From NCBI GenBank assembly GCA_029054245.1, contig JAIDFQ010000043.1, forward strand, positions 310,001 through 374,000: a stretch of DNA of 64,000 nucleotides, written 5' to 3'. Position 1 is the stretch's first letter. The number at the start of each line of letters is the position of its first letter. Below, piece after piece: positions 18,886-26,541 of the stretch. The position numbers and the translations under genes were made by a program. The stretch is from Lachnospiraceae bacterium (GTDB lineage: Bacteria; Bacillota; Clostridia; Lachnospirales; Lachnospiraceae). The notes beneath the pieces are model-generated. The model searched no databases and was not told the DNA's origin. It saw nothing but the letters and a program-made list of their open reading frames with translations.

Positions 18886-19556
18886 TGGAACAATTTACAA
18901 TCAAAAACTTATATAACCTAGAGGAAACAATAGCAGCGCCTTATTTTGAGGGAGCAGTATATCCATGGGAACTGCTTCCCAAAATCAGTAGTTTTATCGT
19001 GGAGCTGGGTAAGGATCTATCCAAGGAACGTTTTACGCAGGTGAAAGAAAACGTATGGGTTGCCATATCCGCAAAGGTGGCGCCCACTGCATTCATAAAC
19101 GGTCCGGCGATCATTGATGAAGAGGCGGAGGTAAGGCACTGTGCTTTTATACGCGGAAATGCCATTGTGGGAAAGGGCGCTGTGGTAGGCAATTCTACAG
19201 AGCTTAAGAACGTCATATTGTTTAATAAGGTACAGGTTCCCCACTACAATTATGTAGGCGACAGCATCCTGGGATATAAAGCCCATATGGGGGCAGGCTC
19301 CATCACATCCAATGTTAAAAGCGACAAGACGCTGGTAGTTGTAAAAAACGGAGAAGAGCAGGTGGAGACCGGGCTTAAGAAATTTGGGGCGATGCTGGGT
19401 GATTACGTGGAAGTCGGATGCAACAGTGTCTTAAATCCGGGAACAATTATCGGCAGAAACTCCAACATTTACCCCACTAGTATGGTGCGTGGATGTATTC
19501 CGGCAAAAAGCATTTTCAAAAAGCAGGGGGAAATTGCTGGGAAGTATAACAGATAA
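18885..19556 (+). CDS. Left-handed beta-helix acyltransferase-like protein
   Basis: A 223-aa hexapeptide-repeat protein similar to the C-terminal half of GlmU-type sugar-1-phosphate enzymes. It lacks the N-terminal nucleotidyltransferase domain. The hexapeptide region runs from about residue 60 (AFINGPAIIDEEAEVRHCAF) to about 205. The stretch VPHYNYVGDSILG recalls the GlmU acetyltransferase active-site loop (H..YVGDS). It probably transfers an acetyl or similar group, or acts with a separate nucleotidyltransferase; substrate unknown. It is coupled to topB by the TAATG overlap. Confidence 0.78.
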   Translation: MEQFTIKNLYNLEETIAAPYFEGAVYPWELLPKISSFIVELGKDLSKERFTQVKENVWVAISAKVAPTAFINGPAIIDEEAEVRHCAFIRGNAIVGKGAVVGNSTELKNVILFNKVQVPHYNYVGDSILGYKAHMGAGSITSNVKSDKTLVVVKNGEEQVETGLKKFGAMLGDYVEVGCNSVLNPGTIIGRNSNIYPTSMVRGCIPAKSIFKKQGEIAGKYNR

Positions 19557-19669
19557 TGTAAAAAATCATCAAAAGTACTGGATTTTTTGCGTGATCTATG
19601 CGAAAATATAAGTTGTGATTATGACAAAATATTCACATACATTATCTACATATTGAAAGGAGTTTTCAC

Positions 19670-20362
19670 ATGATTTATTCAAAGGAAGTTGAAGAAATGT
19701 GTACAGTTGCACAGGGTGTTCATCATGGCTGTGCTCCTATCCCAGAAGAAGCAAAATGGGTTCAGGCTAAAAAAGTAGAAGACATTTCAGGATTGACACA
19801 TGGTGTCGGCTGGTGTGCACCTCAGCAGGGCGCATGTAAACTGACCCTCAATGTCAAGGAGGGTATTATTCAGGAGGCGCTGGTTGAAACTATCGGATGT
19901 TCAGGAATGACACATTCCGCAGCTATGGCATCTGAAATCCTTCCCGGATTAACAGTTATGGAAGCGTTGAACACAGACCTTGTGTGCGATGCCATCAATA
20001 CTGCTATGAGGGAATTATTCTTACAGATCGTTTACGGACGTTCCCAGAGCGCATTTTCAGAAGACGGACTTCCTATCGGTGCAGGTCTGGAAGACTTAGG
20101 CAAGGGGCTTAGAAGTCAGGTTGGTACAATGTATGGAACATTAAAGAAAGGACCCCGTTACCTTGAAATGGCTGAAGGATATGTTACAGGCATCGCACTT
20201 GATGCAGATAATGAAATCATTGGATATAAATTCGTTAACTTTGGTAAGATGACAGACTTCATGAAAAAAGGTGATGATCCGGCTACTGCATACGAAAAGG
20301 CATGCGGACAGTATGGTCGTGTAGATGATGCTGTTAAGATCATTGATCCAAGAAAAGAATAA
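19670..20362 (+). CDS. NifU/IscU-like iron-sulfur scaffold protein of the GGGtGRT pair
   Basis: A 230-aa protein whose middle resembles the NifU/IscU N-terminal scaffold fold. Conserved cysteines lie in GVGWCAPQQGACKLTL and TIGCSGMTHSAAMASEI. A strong AAAGGAG lies before the ATG. It is followed 19 bp later by the GGGtGRT gene; these two genes are a recurrent pair in Clostridia. Their joint function is not established, but an Fe-S related role is plausible. No promoter with convincing spacing was found in the 113-bp gap upstream. Confidence 0.82.
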   Translation: MIYSKEVEEMCTVAQGVHHGCAPIPEEAKWVQAKKVEDISGLTHGVGWCAPQQGACKLTLNVKEGIIQEALVETIGCSGMTHSAAMASEILPGLTVMEALNTDLVCDAINTAMRELFLQIVYGRSQSAFSEDGLPIGAGLEDLGKGLRSQVGTMYGTLKKGPRYLEMAEGYVTGIALDADNEIIGYKFVNFGKMTDFMKKGDDPATAYEKACGQYGRVDDAVKIIDPRKE

Positions 20363-20381
20363 TTATAGGAGGAATGTAAAA

Positions 20382-21392
20382 ATGGCATTATTTGAATCAT
20401 ATGAAAGAAGAATTGATACGATCAATTCCGTTTTAAATTCTTACGGCATTTCTTCTATTGAAGAAGCTGAAAAAATCACAAAAGATGCTGGACTTGACGT
20501 TTACGAGCAGGTAAAGAAGATCCAGCCCATCTGTTTTGAAAATGCCTGCTGGGCTTATACGGTAGGCGCTGCAATCGCCATCAAGAAAGGCTGCAGAAAG
20601 GCGGCAGATGCAGCAGCAGCAATCGGAGAAGGTCTTCAGGCTTTCTGTATTCCGGGTTCTGTAGCTGATACACGTAAGGTTGGTCTTGGACATGGTAACC
20701 TTGGCAAGATGCTCCTCGAAGAAGAGACAGAGTGCTTTGCATTTCTGGCAGGTCATGAGTCTTTCGCTGCTGCAGAAGGCGCAATCGGCATTGCTGAAAA
20801 GGCAAATAAGGTTCGTCAGAAACCGCTGCGCGTTATCTTAAACGGACTTGGCAAGGATGCCGCAAAGATCATTTCCAGAATCAATGGATTTACGTTTGTT
20901 GAGACAGAATATGATCCTTACACCAATACCGTAAAAGAACTTGAACGCAAGTCTTATTCCGAAGGACTCCGCGCAAAAGTTAACTGCTATGGTGCAAATT
21001 CCGTTCCTGAAGGCGTTGCAATCATGTGGAAAGAAAATGTAGACGTTTCTATCACAGGAAATTCTACCAACCCTACAAGATTCCAGCATCCTGTTGCAGG
21101 TACATATAAGAAAGAAAGAACAGAATCAGGCAAGAAGTATTTCTCAGTTGCATCAGGCGGCGGTACAGGACGTACCCTTCACCCTGACAATATGGCAGCT
21201 GGTCCTGCTTCCTATGGCTTTACAGATACCTTAGGACGTATGCACTCTGATGCACAGTTCGCAGGCTCTTCCTCCGTACCAGCTCACGTTGAAATGATGG
21301 GGCTGATCGGAATGGGTAACAACCCCATGGTTGGCGCTACTGTTGCAGTTGCAGTTTCCGTTGAGGAAGCCGCTAAGGAAGGCAAATTCTAA
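20382..21392 (+). CDS. GGGtGRT protein (insertion target of the mobile element)
   Basis: A 336-aa protein named for its motif, here SGGGTGRTLHPDN near residue 265. Its function is not known; it pairs with the scaffold protein upstream. ATG 20382 was chosen because AGGAGG precedes it by eight bases. The last six codons including the stop form the 18-bp core of attL. The element therefore sits at the very end of the gene without breaking the reading frame. A diverged copy of its last 15 codons lies at 43048-43095. Confidence 0.9.
   Translation: MALFESYERRIDTINSVLNSYGISSIEEAEKITKDAGLDVYEQVKKIQPICFENACWAYTVGAAIAIKKGCRKAADAAAAIGEGLQAFCIPGSVADTRKVGLGHGNLGKMLLEEETECFAFLAGHESFAAAEGAIGIAEKANKVRQKPLRVILNGLGKDAAKIISRINGFTFVETEYDPYTNTVKELERKSYSEGLRAKVNCYGANSVPEGVAIMWKENVDVSITGNSTNPTRFQHPVAGTYKKERTESGKKYFSVASGGGTGRTLHPDNMAAGPASYGFTDTLGRMHSDAQFAGSSSVPAHVEMMGLIGMGNNPMVGATVAVAVSVEEAAKEGKF
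21346..21392 (+). repeat. attL: 3' end of GGGtGRT gene with 18-bp core
   Basis: The core AAGGAAGGCAAATTCTAA (21375-21392) is identical to 43078-43095. The 29 bp to its left are chromosomal and similar but not identical to the sequence left of attR. The stop codon is inside the core, so integration keeps the protein intact. Confidence 0.85.
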
Positions 21393-21410
21393 GAAAAGCC
21401 CGTATTTTGG

Positions 21411-21454
21411 GGGTTAATCAAGCCATGATGTGGTTTGGTTAGCCCTCTTTTTTT
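21411..21454 (+). terminator. Element-borne terminator for the interrupted host operon
   Basis: A 14-bp stem, GGGTTAATCAAGCC (21411-21424) with GGTTTGGTTAGCCC (21432-21445), contains three G-U pairs and a seven-base loop, and is followed by TCTTTTTTTT. It begins 18 bp after the host gene stop. The element seems to replace the host's displaced terminator with its own. Confidence 0.82.
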
Positions 21455-21458
21455 GTGG

Positions 21459-21514
21459 GCAAGACTCCTACAAGACACACACAAGACACACGCTACAAGA
21501 CACACAAGACACAT
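21459..21514 (+). repeat. Left arm-type repeats, ACAAGACACA copies
   Basis: GCAAGACTCCTACAAGACA (21459-21477) is followed by three further ACAAGACAC(A) copies within 40 bp. A near-identical GCAAGACTCTTACAAGACAT lies at 43001-43020. Short direct repeats just inside both ends, near the integrase gene, are what arm-binding sites of lambda-type integrases look like. Confidence 0.65.
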
Positions 21515-21660
21515 TTCCGCTTCATGGTATGTCAGGCGCTTTAGATACGGCAGAGTTTGCCAGGAGACAGCCAAATTTGTTCCAGTGCGAGTGTACTGGC
21601 GATGCCAGCCATAAATAGTATAAGTTTTTATTTTAAAATATTTTTGTGGAGGTGCTGTTT

Positions 21661-22839
21661 ATGAGACGTGCAAATGGAACAGGTCATGTGTTTAAGATGA
21701 AAGGGAAAGCAAGGCGGAATCCTTGGCGTGTAAGAATTACTGTCGGGTGGGAGGTTGACGAGGTAACTGGAAAATCAAAGCAGATTGTTAAAACGCTTGG
21801 GTATTACCCATCAAGGCGTGAGGCGGAGTCTGCTCTGAATGAGTATCTTGACGACCCATATAATATCGGTAGTAAGGATATGACTTTTGAGGAGTTGTAT
21901 CATGCGTGGTCAGAAAAGTATTTTACCACATTGTCAGGGGTATCGTCTGTCCGCACAGTTACGTCAGCGTACCGCTATATGCATATAATATATAAGATGA
22001 AGGTTCGCGACATACGTGTAAGGCATTTGGAAGAATGCATTCAGGATGCCTATGTCATATCAGACAGGGGTAAGGATAAGGGCGAGAAGAGGTATGCTGG
22101 TGCGTGTACCAAAGGGCGTATGAAGTCGGTGTTCAACCTGATGTTTGATTATGCGGTAAGGTATGATATCGTAAAGACAAATTATGCGAGGAATTTTGAG
22201 ATAAGCAAAGAAATCAAAGACCAGAAGAGGAGGGAGAAAAAGGAAGTTACTATTTTTTCAAATGAAGAACTTGAACTTCTCTGGGAGAATGCAGATAAGT
22301 TTCCATTTGTGGATATGGTGCTGATAGGTATATATACAGGGTGGAGACCGCAGGAACTTTCCATCCTGAAGCTGAAAGATATCGATTTGGATAAGGATAC
22401 TTTTTTTGGCGGTCTTAAGACAGATGCAGGGAGAAACAGGTATGTTCCAATACATCCGCTAATCAAAGGCTTGGTTTCCAAGAGGTATGTAGAAGCAGAA
22501 GAACTGGGGAGCGAGTACCTTTTTAATGATATAAATGGTCAGAGGGGTACTGTCATGACCTATGATAAGTACCGTAGCCGCTTCAATAAGATAATGGCAC
22601 GTTTTGATATGAAGCACAGACCCCATGAGACCCGGCATACATTCTCTACGCTGGCAAAGGCATATGGTATGAAAGACAATATTAGGAAGATGATTATGGG
22701 GCATTCCCTTGATGATTTTACTGACCGAGTGTATACTCACCCGATGATGGAAGAACTGTGTCAGGAGATGGGTAAAATCGGGAAATGGTATCCATACGGG
22801 GAAACCCCTGAGTTTGAGATAGAAGATATAGATATATAA
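21661..22839 (+). CDS. int: Tyrosine recombinase, element integrase
   Basis: Phage-type site-specific recombinase, 392 aa, expected to integrate and excise the element. The N-terminal arm/DNA-binding part (NPWRVRITVGWEVDE), a core-binding region and the C-terminal catalytic domain are visible. Catalytic residues are the arginine in YTGWRPQELSIL, HETRHTFSTLAK (HxxR), the histidine in MGHSLDD and the nucleophile tyrosine in RVYTHP. I chose ATG 21661 with GGAGGT seven bases upstream, not the in-frame GTG at 21646. It contains three AGGGGTA motifs (21936, 22066, 22543). It is the first gene inside attL. Confidence 0.94.
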   Translation: MRRANGTGHVFKMKGKARRNPWRVRITVGWEVDEVTGKSKQIVKTLGYYPSRREAESALNEYLDDPYNIGSKDMTFEELYHAWSEKYFTTLSGVSSVRTVTSAYRYMHIIYKMKVRDIRVRHLEECIQDAYVISDRGKDKGEKRYAGACTKGRMKSVFNLMFDYAVRYDIVKTNYARNFEISKEIKDQKRREKKEVTIFSNEELELLWENADKFPFVDMVLIGIYTGWRPQELSILKLKDIDLDKDTFFGGLKTDAGRNRYVPIHPLIKGLVSKRYVEAEELGSEYLFNDINGQRGTVMTYDKYRSRFNKIMARFDMKHRPHETRHTFSTLAKAYGMKDNIRKMIMGHSLDDFTDRVYTHPMMEELCQEMGKIGKWYPYGETPEFEIEDIDI

Positions 22840-22875
22840 ACAAATAGCGCAACATGGCTCTTTCATGGCGGATAA

Positions 22876-22918
22876 CCTCTGCATACAGTATGATTTGTAC
22901 TATATGCAGAGGTTTTTT
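22876..22918 (+). terminator. Terminator after integrase
   Basis: CCTCTGCATA pairs with TATGCAGAGG and is followed by six T. It ends the integrase transcript. Confidence 0.85.
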
Positions 22919-22938
22919 GCCTAATTTTGTCATTTTAA

Positions 22939-22967
22939 TTGAGTGATACCCCTGTGTATGATACAAT
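22939..22967 (+). promoter_or_regulatory. Methyltransferase promoter with inverted motif copy in the spacer
   Basis: TTGAGT (22939-22944) and TACAAT (22962-22967) have a 17-bp spacer. The spacer holds TACCCCT at 22947-22953, one of only two minus-strand copies of the element's motif. This position would suit a repressor or other regulator that recognises the motif. Confidence 0.55.
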
Positions 22968-22997
22968 TTTTTCATCAAATATATGGAGGTATTGCTT

Positions 22998-25037
22998 ATG
23001 ACGCAAGATGAAGCACGTGAGTTACTGGATAGTATGCTGTATCCTTCTAAAGAGGCTGCTAGAAATATTCATGCTAATAAAAAGTTGGAATCTGCAGATA
23101 ATGAGAAGTTATTGCAGATAGTATCAGAGTTGGAAAAATTAAAAAACAGGTATGAAAATGGTGAAGATAATAAGGAAGAAATTGGAAAGTATTTGGATAG
23201 TGCATTGGCAGATATTGCGTGTATGATGATAAATTATGGTAAAGAGAGAGTGAATGTTGATAGTAAGAGTAAGACACCCCATAAGCAAGTTTTGCCTTTT
23301 TTGATTAAGCAGGTTTTATTTTATATTGCAGTTCTGTGTATTGATCTTTTTAATGTTAATCAAGAGAAAGTGTGGGAAGAGTTGAATAAAGAGTTAAAAG
23401 CTTTGAATTTTACTATATCCCGTAATTTTTTCAGCAGAATGCATACAACGCCGAGTCGGTATGTTGCTATGAAAAATTATAAACAGCCTGAGTTGCCGAC
23501 AAATTATAAAGGGCAGAAGCGTGACGAGTTGGCAGTTGCCATTAAGAATCTTGTGTATCAGGCTGGGAAGTATGACATTTTCTGCGACATCTTTGGGGGA
23601 AGCGGAGCAGCATCTCTTGCGGTGGACAGGCGTAAAGAAGCAAAATATGAATATAATGAGTTGGATAAAATGACTCAGAATTTGTTTGCAGTTATCGAAG
23701 ATGATAATAAGTATAAAGACTTGATACAAGGGCTAGAGAGGCTTCAGTTAGACTTAAGAGGCGGAGAAAAATGGATTAATTCTAATTTTAATTCGTATGT
23801 AAATAACCATGTCACATTAAAAGGGCAAAACAAAATAAGGGATAATGAACTTGAAATATTAGAACAGAGAAAGTGGACGTTTAGTATGTCAGGTGCTGAA
23901 AAGATAAAGGTCATGAAGCACTTTCATGATTCAATTAGTAATTTAGATGATGACTTTTCAGTTTCATGTGCTGGTAAATCGTATTCAAAGCATGAACTAT
24001 TAAATAAAATATTTGTTGATTGTCAAAAACACCAAGCAGATGCTTTAAAAAATTTCTCAGATTATTTTCATTTAATAGCAGAACTTAGCAGCCATGAAAC
24101 ATTGAGTTATGATTTTTTGCTTTCCAGATATAATTTGAAAGTTCATAACAGCAGTTATGGAGTTTCCAATATTGGATTAAGTTATGTTATAAGCCAATAT
24201 GAACAGTATAGGGCATATGAGTATTTTATTTATTTTGATTGTGTATTGAACGATTTAGATTTGTTGCCGCAATATGATATTACTTGTGCAATTGCTAAAG
24301 TATTCATGCAGTCATTTGCCTTTTATGGAGATGCTCAGTTAACTGAGATTTTGAGGATGTGTGCAGACAGTGACGAACAAAAGAATTCGTATGGCACTTT
24401 TCTTGAGTTTGTTAAAAAAGACTTTAGAAGTATTATTACAAAGATGCATGATACCATTAAAGGAACTATTTGTGATGACTCAGATTGCATCAAGGTTATT
24501 CAGAAATATGAGTATAAAAATGGGAATGGGAATGGAAACTATAAGAAGCCTATTTTTTATTCAGATTCTCCTTATATTGCTACGTCTGGTTATGATGTGA
24601 AGAATGCCAAGGGTGAGAAGTTTGGATTTACAGAAGGCAAGATGGAAGAATTAATTGAAGCTTTAAAAAATAGTGGAGACAGGTTTATTTTTTCATGCAG
24701 GGCAGTCAAAGGTTCTGAGAACGGAGCAAAAACAGATGAAGATTTGAAGAGGGGTAATTACGATATTTTTGGTGCTGTCTATATGAACTTTATCGATATT
24801 TTTCAGTATGAGGATGACGCCAATCGGCAAAATCTTTGGGTGCTGGCAATCATAAAGGATAGCGAAAAGAGAAAGTATTCCTTTGCCGACTTAATATCAG
24901 AGAACAGGATTGCTGAGATTATGATTACAAATTTTGAGATTCATGGTTTTTCAGATCCTGATTATCCTGATACAAGATTTGAAGTATATGAGTTTAGTCA
25001 GGTGCTGGGAGAGCTGATATCAAATGCTAATGTATAG
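22998..25037 (+). CDS. Divergent D12-class DNA N6-adenine methyltransferase
   Basis: Predicted Dam/D12-type enzyme, 679 aa, about twice the usual 270-350. The AdoMet-binding loop is CDIFGGSGAASLAV (D197 onward). The catalytic motif near residue 523 reads YSDSPYIATSGYD, DSPY in place of DPPY. A long insert of about 310 residues lies between them, and an extra about 150-residue N-terminus precedes. No restriction partner is adjacent. The gene is visibly AT-rich compared with the genes from 30.7 kb on, and holds only one variant AGGGGTA copy (24750), so it may have joined the element recently. Start ATG 22998 has GGAGG seven bases upstream. Family assignment is probable, activity is not proven. 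Confidence 0.75.
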   Translation: MTQDEARELLDSMLYPSKEAARNIHANKKLESADNEKLLQIVSELEKLKNRYENGEDNKEEIGKYLDSALADIACMMINYGKERVNVDSKSKTPHKQVLPFLIKQVLFYIAVLCIDLFNVNQEKVWEELNKELKALNFTISRNFFSRMHTTPSRYVAMKNYKQPELPTNYKGQKRDELAVAIKNLVYQAGKYDIFCDIFGGSGAASLAVDRRKEAKYEYNELDKMTQNLFAVIEDDNKYKDLIQGLERLQLDLRGGEKWINSNFNSYVNNHVTLKGQNKIRDNELEILEQRKWTFSMSGAEKIKVMKHFHDSISNLDDDFSVSCAGKSYSKHELLNKIFVDCQKHQADALKNFSDYFHLIAELSSHETLSYDFLLSRYNLKVHNSSYGVSNIGLSYVISQYEQYRAYEYFIYFDCVLNDLDLLPQYDITCAIAKVFMQSFAFYGDAQLTEILRMCADSDEQKNSYGTFLEFVKKDFRSIITKMHDTIKGTICDDSDCIKVIQKYEYKNGNGNGNYKKPIFYSDSPYIATSGYDVKNAKGEKFGFTEGKMEELIEALKNSGDRFIFSCRAVKGSENGAKTDEDLKRGNYDIFGAVYMNFIDIFQYEDDANRQNLWVLAIIKDSEKRKYSFADLISENRIAEIMITNFEIHGFSDPDYPDTRFEVYEFSQVLGELISNANV

Positions 25038-25122
25038 TGAATGAAAAAAGTTTTTGCTTTTGTCGTTCACTATAAATAAAATTCCATAGCAGAAAGTGAA
25101 AGAACAATAATAAGTTAAGCAG

Positions 25123-25161
25123 GGGTTACAGCTAGATTAAGTTGTAACCCTTTCTTTTTTT
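25123..25161 (+). terminator. Terminator after the methyltransferase gene
   Basis: GGGTTACA pairs with TGTAACCC and is followed by TTTCTTTTTTTC. A further inverted repeat, TATAGTGAA with TTCACTATA (about 25034-25075), lies directly after the stop codon. Confidence 0.8.
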
Positions 25162-25285
25162 CTCCCCATTCTCAGGGGTACTGCCTTTATCTATTCAGTC
25201 AGGTATACAGGAGTAAAGTTAAAATCCATAAGAGTATCCAGCCAATTCTTCCTACTACCATTAAGAAAAAACAGCAAAGGAGATA

Positions 25286-25750
25286 ATGATTATGGTAACT
25301 GTAACAAGTTGGAGGATTGTTATTGAGAAGGGCGGTCTGCCTGTCATATACCAGTGGAACGACAGGTATTTCCATGACCAGAAGATGAACCCAAAGTCAG
25401 AGGATATCATTGTCACAGAAGATGGTATTGAGTATGAACATACTACACGCAGAGGTGAAGTTACGCATTATAAGTACCCATACAGTAACCTGTCTTACAG
25501 TGAGGCTCCCTCTCCCTTGTCTTTCCGAGAAAGTGTCGGAGGCGTGAAGGTACAGAGAAATATCCTGTCTTTTGTGTATGAGTTGGCTTCAGGGGTACTG
25601 TTCTCTGATGACTGCTATTCTTTTGTTAAGGACAGGAAGCCGCTGGATATTGCCACTTTATTGGCAGAATATGAGGAGTTCAGCAGCCAGCTTGGCGGCG
25701 TGGACTGGGAGAAGGCAGCCAGCCATATCAAATTAAAGAAAAAGGCGTGA
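25286..25750 (+). CDS. Hypothetical protein of the element
   Basis: A 154-aa protein that I do not recognise. AAAGGAGATA precedes two near-adjacent ATGs (25286 and 25292). The composition is that of a soluble globular protein with many aromatic residues in the first half (WRIVIEKGGLPVIYQWNDRYF) and a lysine-rich end. It contains the motif as SGV codons at 25591. The following HTH gene begins 9 bp after its stop, so they are cotranscribed. Confidence 0.65.
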   Translation: MIMVTVTSWRIVIEKGGLPVIYQWNDRYFHDQKMNPKSEDIIVTEDGIEYEHTTRRGEVTHYKYPYSNLSYSEAPSPLSFRESVGGVKVQRNILSFVYELASGVLFSDDCYSFVKDRKPLDIATLLAEYEEFSSQLGGVDWEKAASHIKLKKKA

Positions 25751-25759
25751 GGTGAAGGA

Positions 25760-25960
25760 ATGGGTGTTGAAGTTCTGATGACAAGCAGGGAAGTATGCCG
25801 ATACTGCGGCTTCAGCAGGGCGGTACTTGACAGTCTGCAGAGGAAGAAGCTGTTAGTCCCGGCAAGATGCCTGCCGGGAAGTGGGAGGCGTCTATATCGT
25901 GAGAGCGAGGTAGTTTCATATATGGAAAGTTTAAAAACAGACCAAAGTCAGGAAGTTTAG
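25760..25960 (+). CDS. Small MerR/excisionase-like HTH protein
   Basis: A 66-aa protein with one winged helix-turn-helix of the MerR/HTH_17 kind: TSREVCRYCGFSRAVLDSLQ, then a wing region GSGRRLYRESEVVSYME. Such proteins act as excisionases or small regulators. AGGTGAAGG precedes the start. It could control excision or bind element DNA. A second, similar small protein is encoded at 28524. Confidence 0.75.
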   Translation: MGVEVLMTSREVCRYCGFSRAVLDSLQRKKLLVPARCLPGSGRRLYRESEVVSYMESLKTDQSQEV

Positions 25961-26296
25961 GCTTGTCAGGGGTATCATGCCATCCTTAAAGGCATGATTC
26001 CGGCAGGATGTCATGGCAGGAGGGGCGAAGCCGTCAATGATATAAGATTAAAATTTTAAGGCAGATTCGTCTGACTAAAGTTCGCTAGGTATCTGTCAAA
26101 CAGGAAAGGGATTTTGTGTGAGGGGTATCAAAGACAGCCTTTTGGCATAAGGCGTTAAAAACATAGCCGCACAGTCTGGGCATTTGAGGAAATGCTTTGA
26201 TGAAAGTGCCAGAAGCAGTGGTGAAGAGGTACTGATTTTGGCTCAAACAGACCAAGTCTAGTATCAGTCAAATAAAGGCGTTGTTTATATATTAAG

Positions 26297-26339
26297 AATA
26301 TCCAGCTTTTACCTTTAGAGGTATTGGCTGGATATTTTT
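26297..26339 (+). terminator. Terminator in gap before the 302-aa gene
   Basis: AATATCCAGC (26297-26306) pairs with GCTGGATATT (26327-26336), followed by TTTG. Confidence 0.7.
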
Positions 26340-26495
26340 GTGTTCAGGGGTACTCATGTTTTTAAAAGTATTATGAGGCTGGATATGTGTTTATGATTTA
26401 AATTTTCAACTGTCAATATGGGATTAATCTTACAAATTAAATATTGTTTGATGTTTTGGCAGTTAAAAAGTCGGTAGTTAGATTATTAATTTTGA

Positions 26496-26513
26496 GTCTG
26501 CGCTGGCGCAGAC
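26496..26513. promoter_or_regulatory. Perfect palindrome in leader of the 302-aa gene
   Basis: GTCTGCGC-TG-GCGCAGAC lies 28 bp before the start codon and about 15 bp before the AAGGAGG ribosome site. There is no T run. It may be an operator or an mRNA hairpin that affects translation. Confidence 0.5.
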
Positions 26514-26541
26514 AGATAGTAAATATAAGGAGGGCATTTTT

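Larger units (their letters stand above)
25961..26541 (+). other. Non-coding gap with three motif copies, hairpins and a terminator
   Basis: No convincing gene. Motifs lie at 25968, 26121 and 26346, plus a degenerate one (GAGGTACTG) near 26226. CATGCC/GGCATG form a hairpin near 25976-25996. A terminator-like hairpin lies at 26297-26339. The part before the terminator (about 370 nt) could be a structured RNA; the part after it is AT-rich and probably holds the promoter of the 26542 gene. Confidence 0.5.

Noticed and set aside
21459-21514. CRISPR-like short repeats near the left end
   Set aside because: Repeats are about 10 bp and nearly contiguous; the copy at the right end and the integrase next to them fit arm sites much better.
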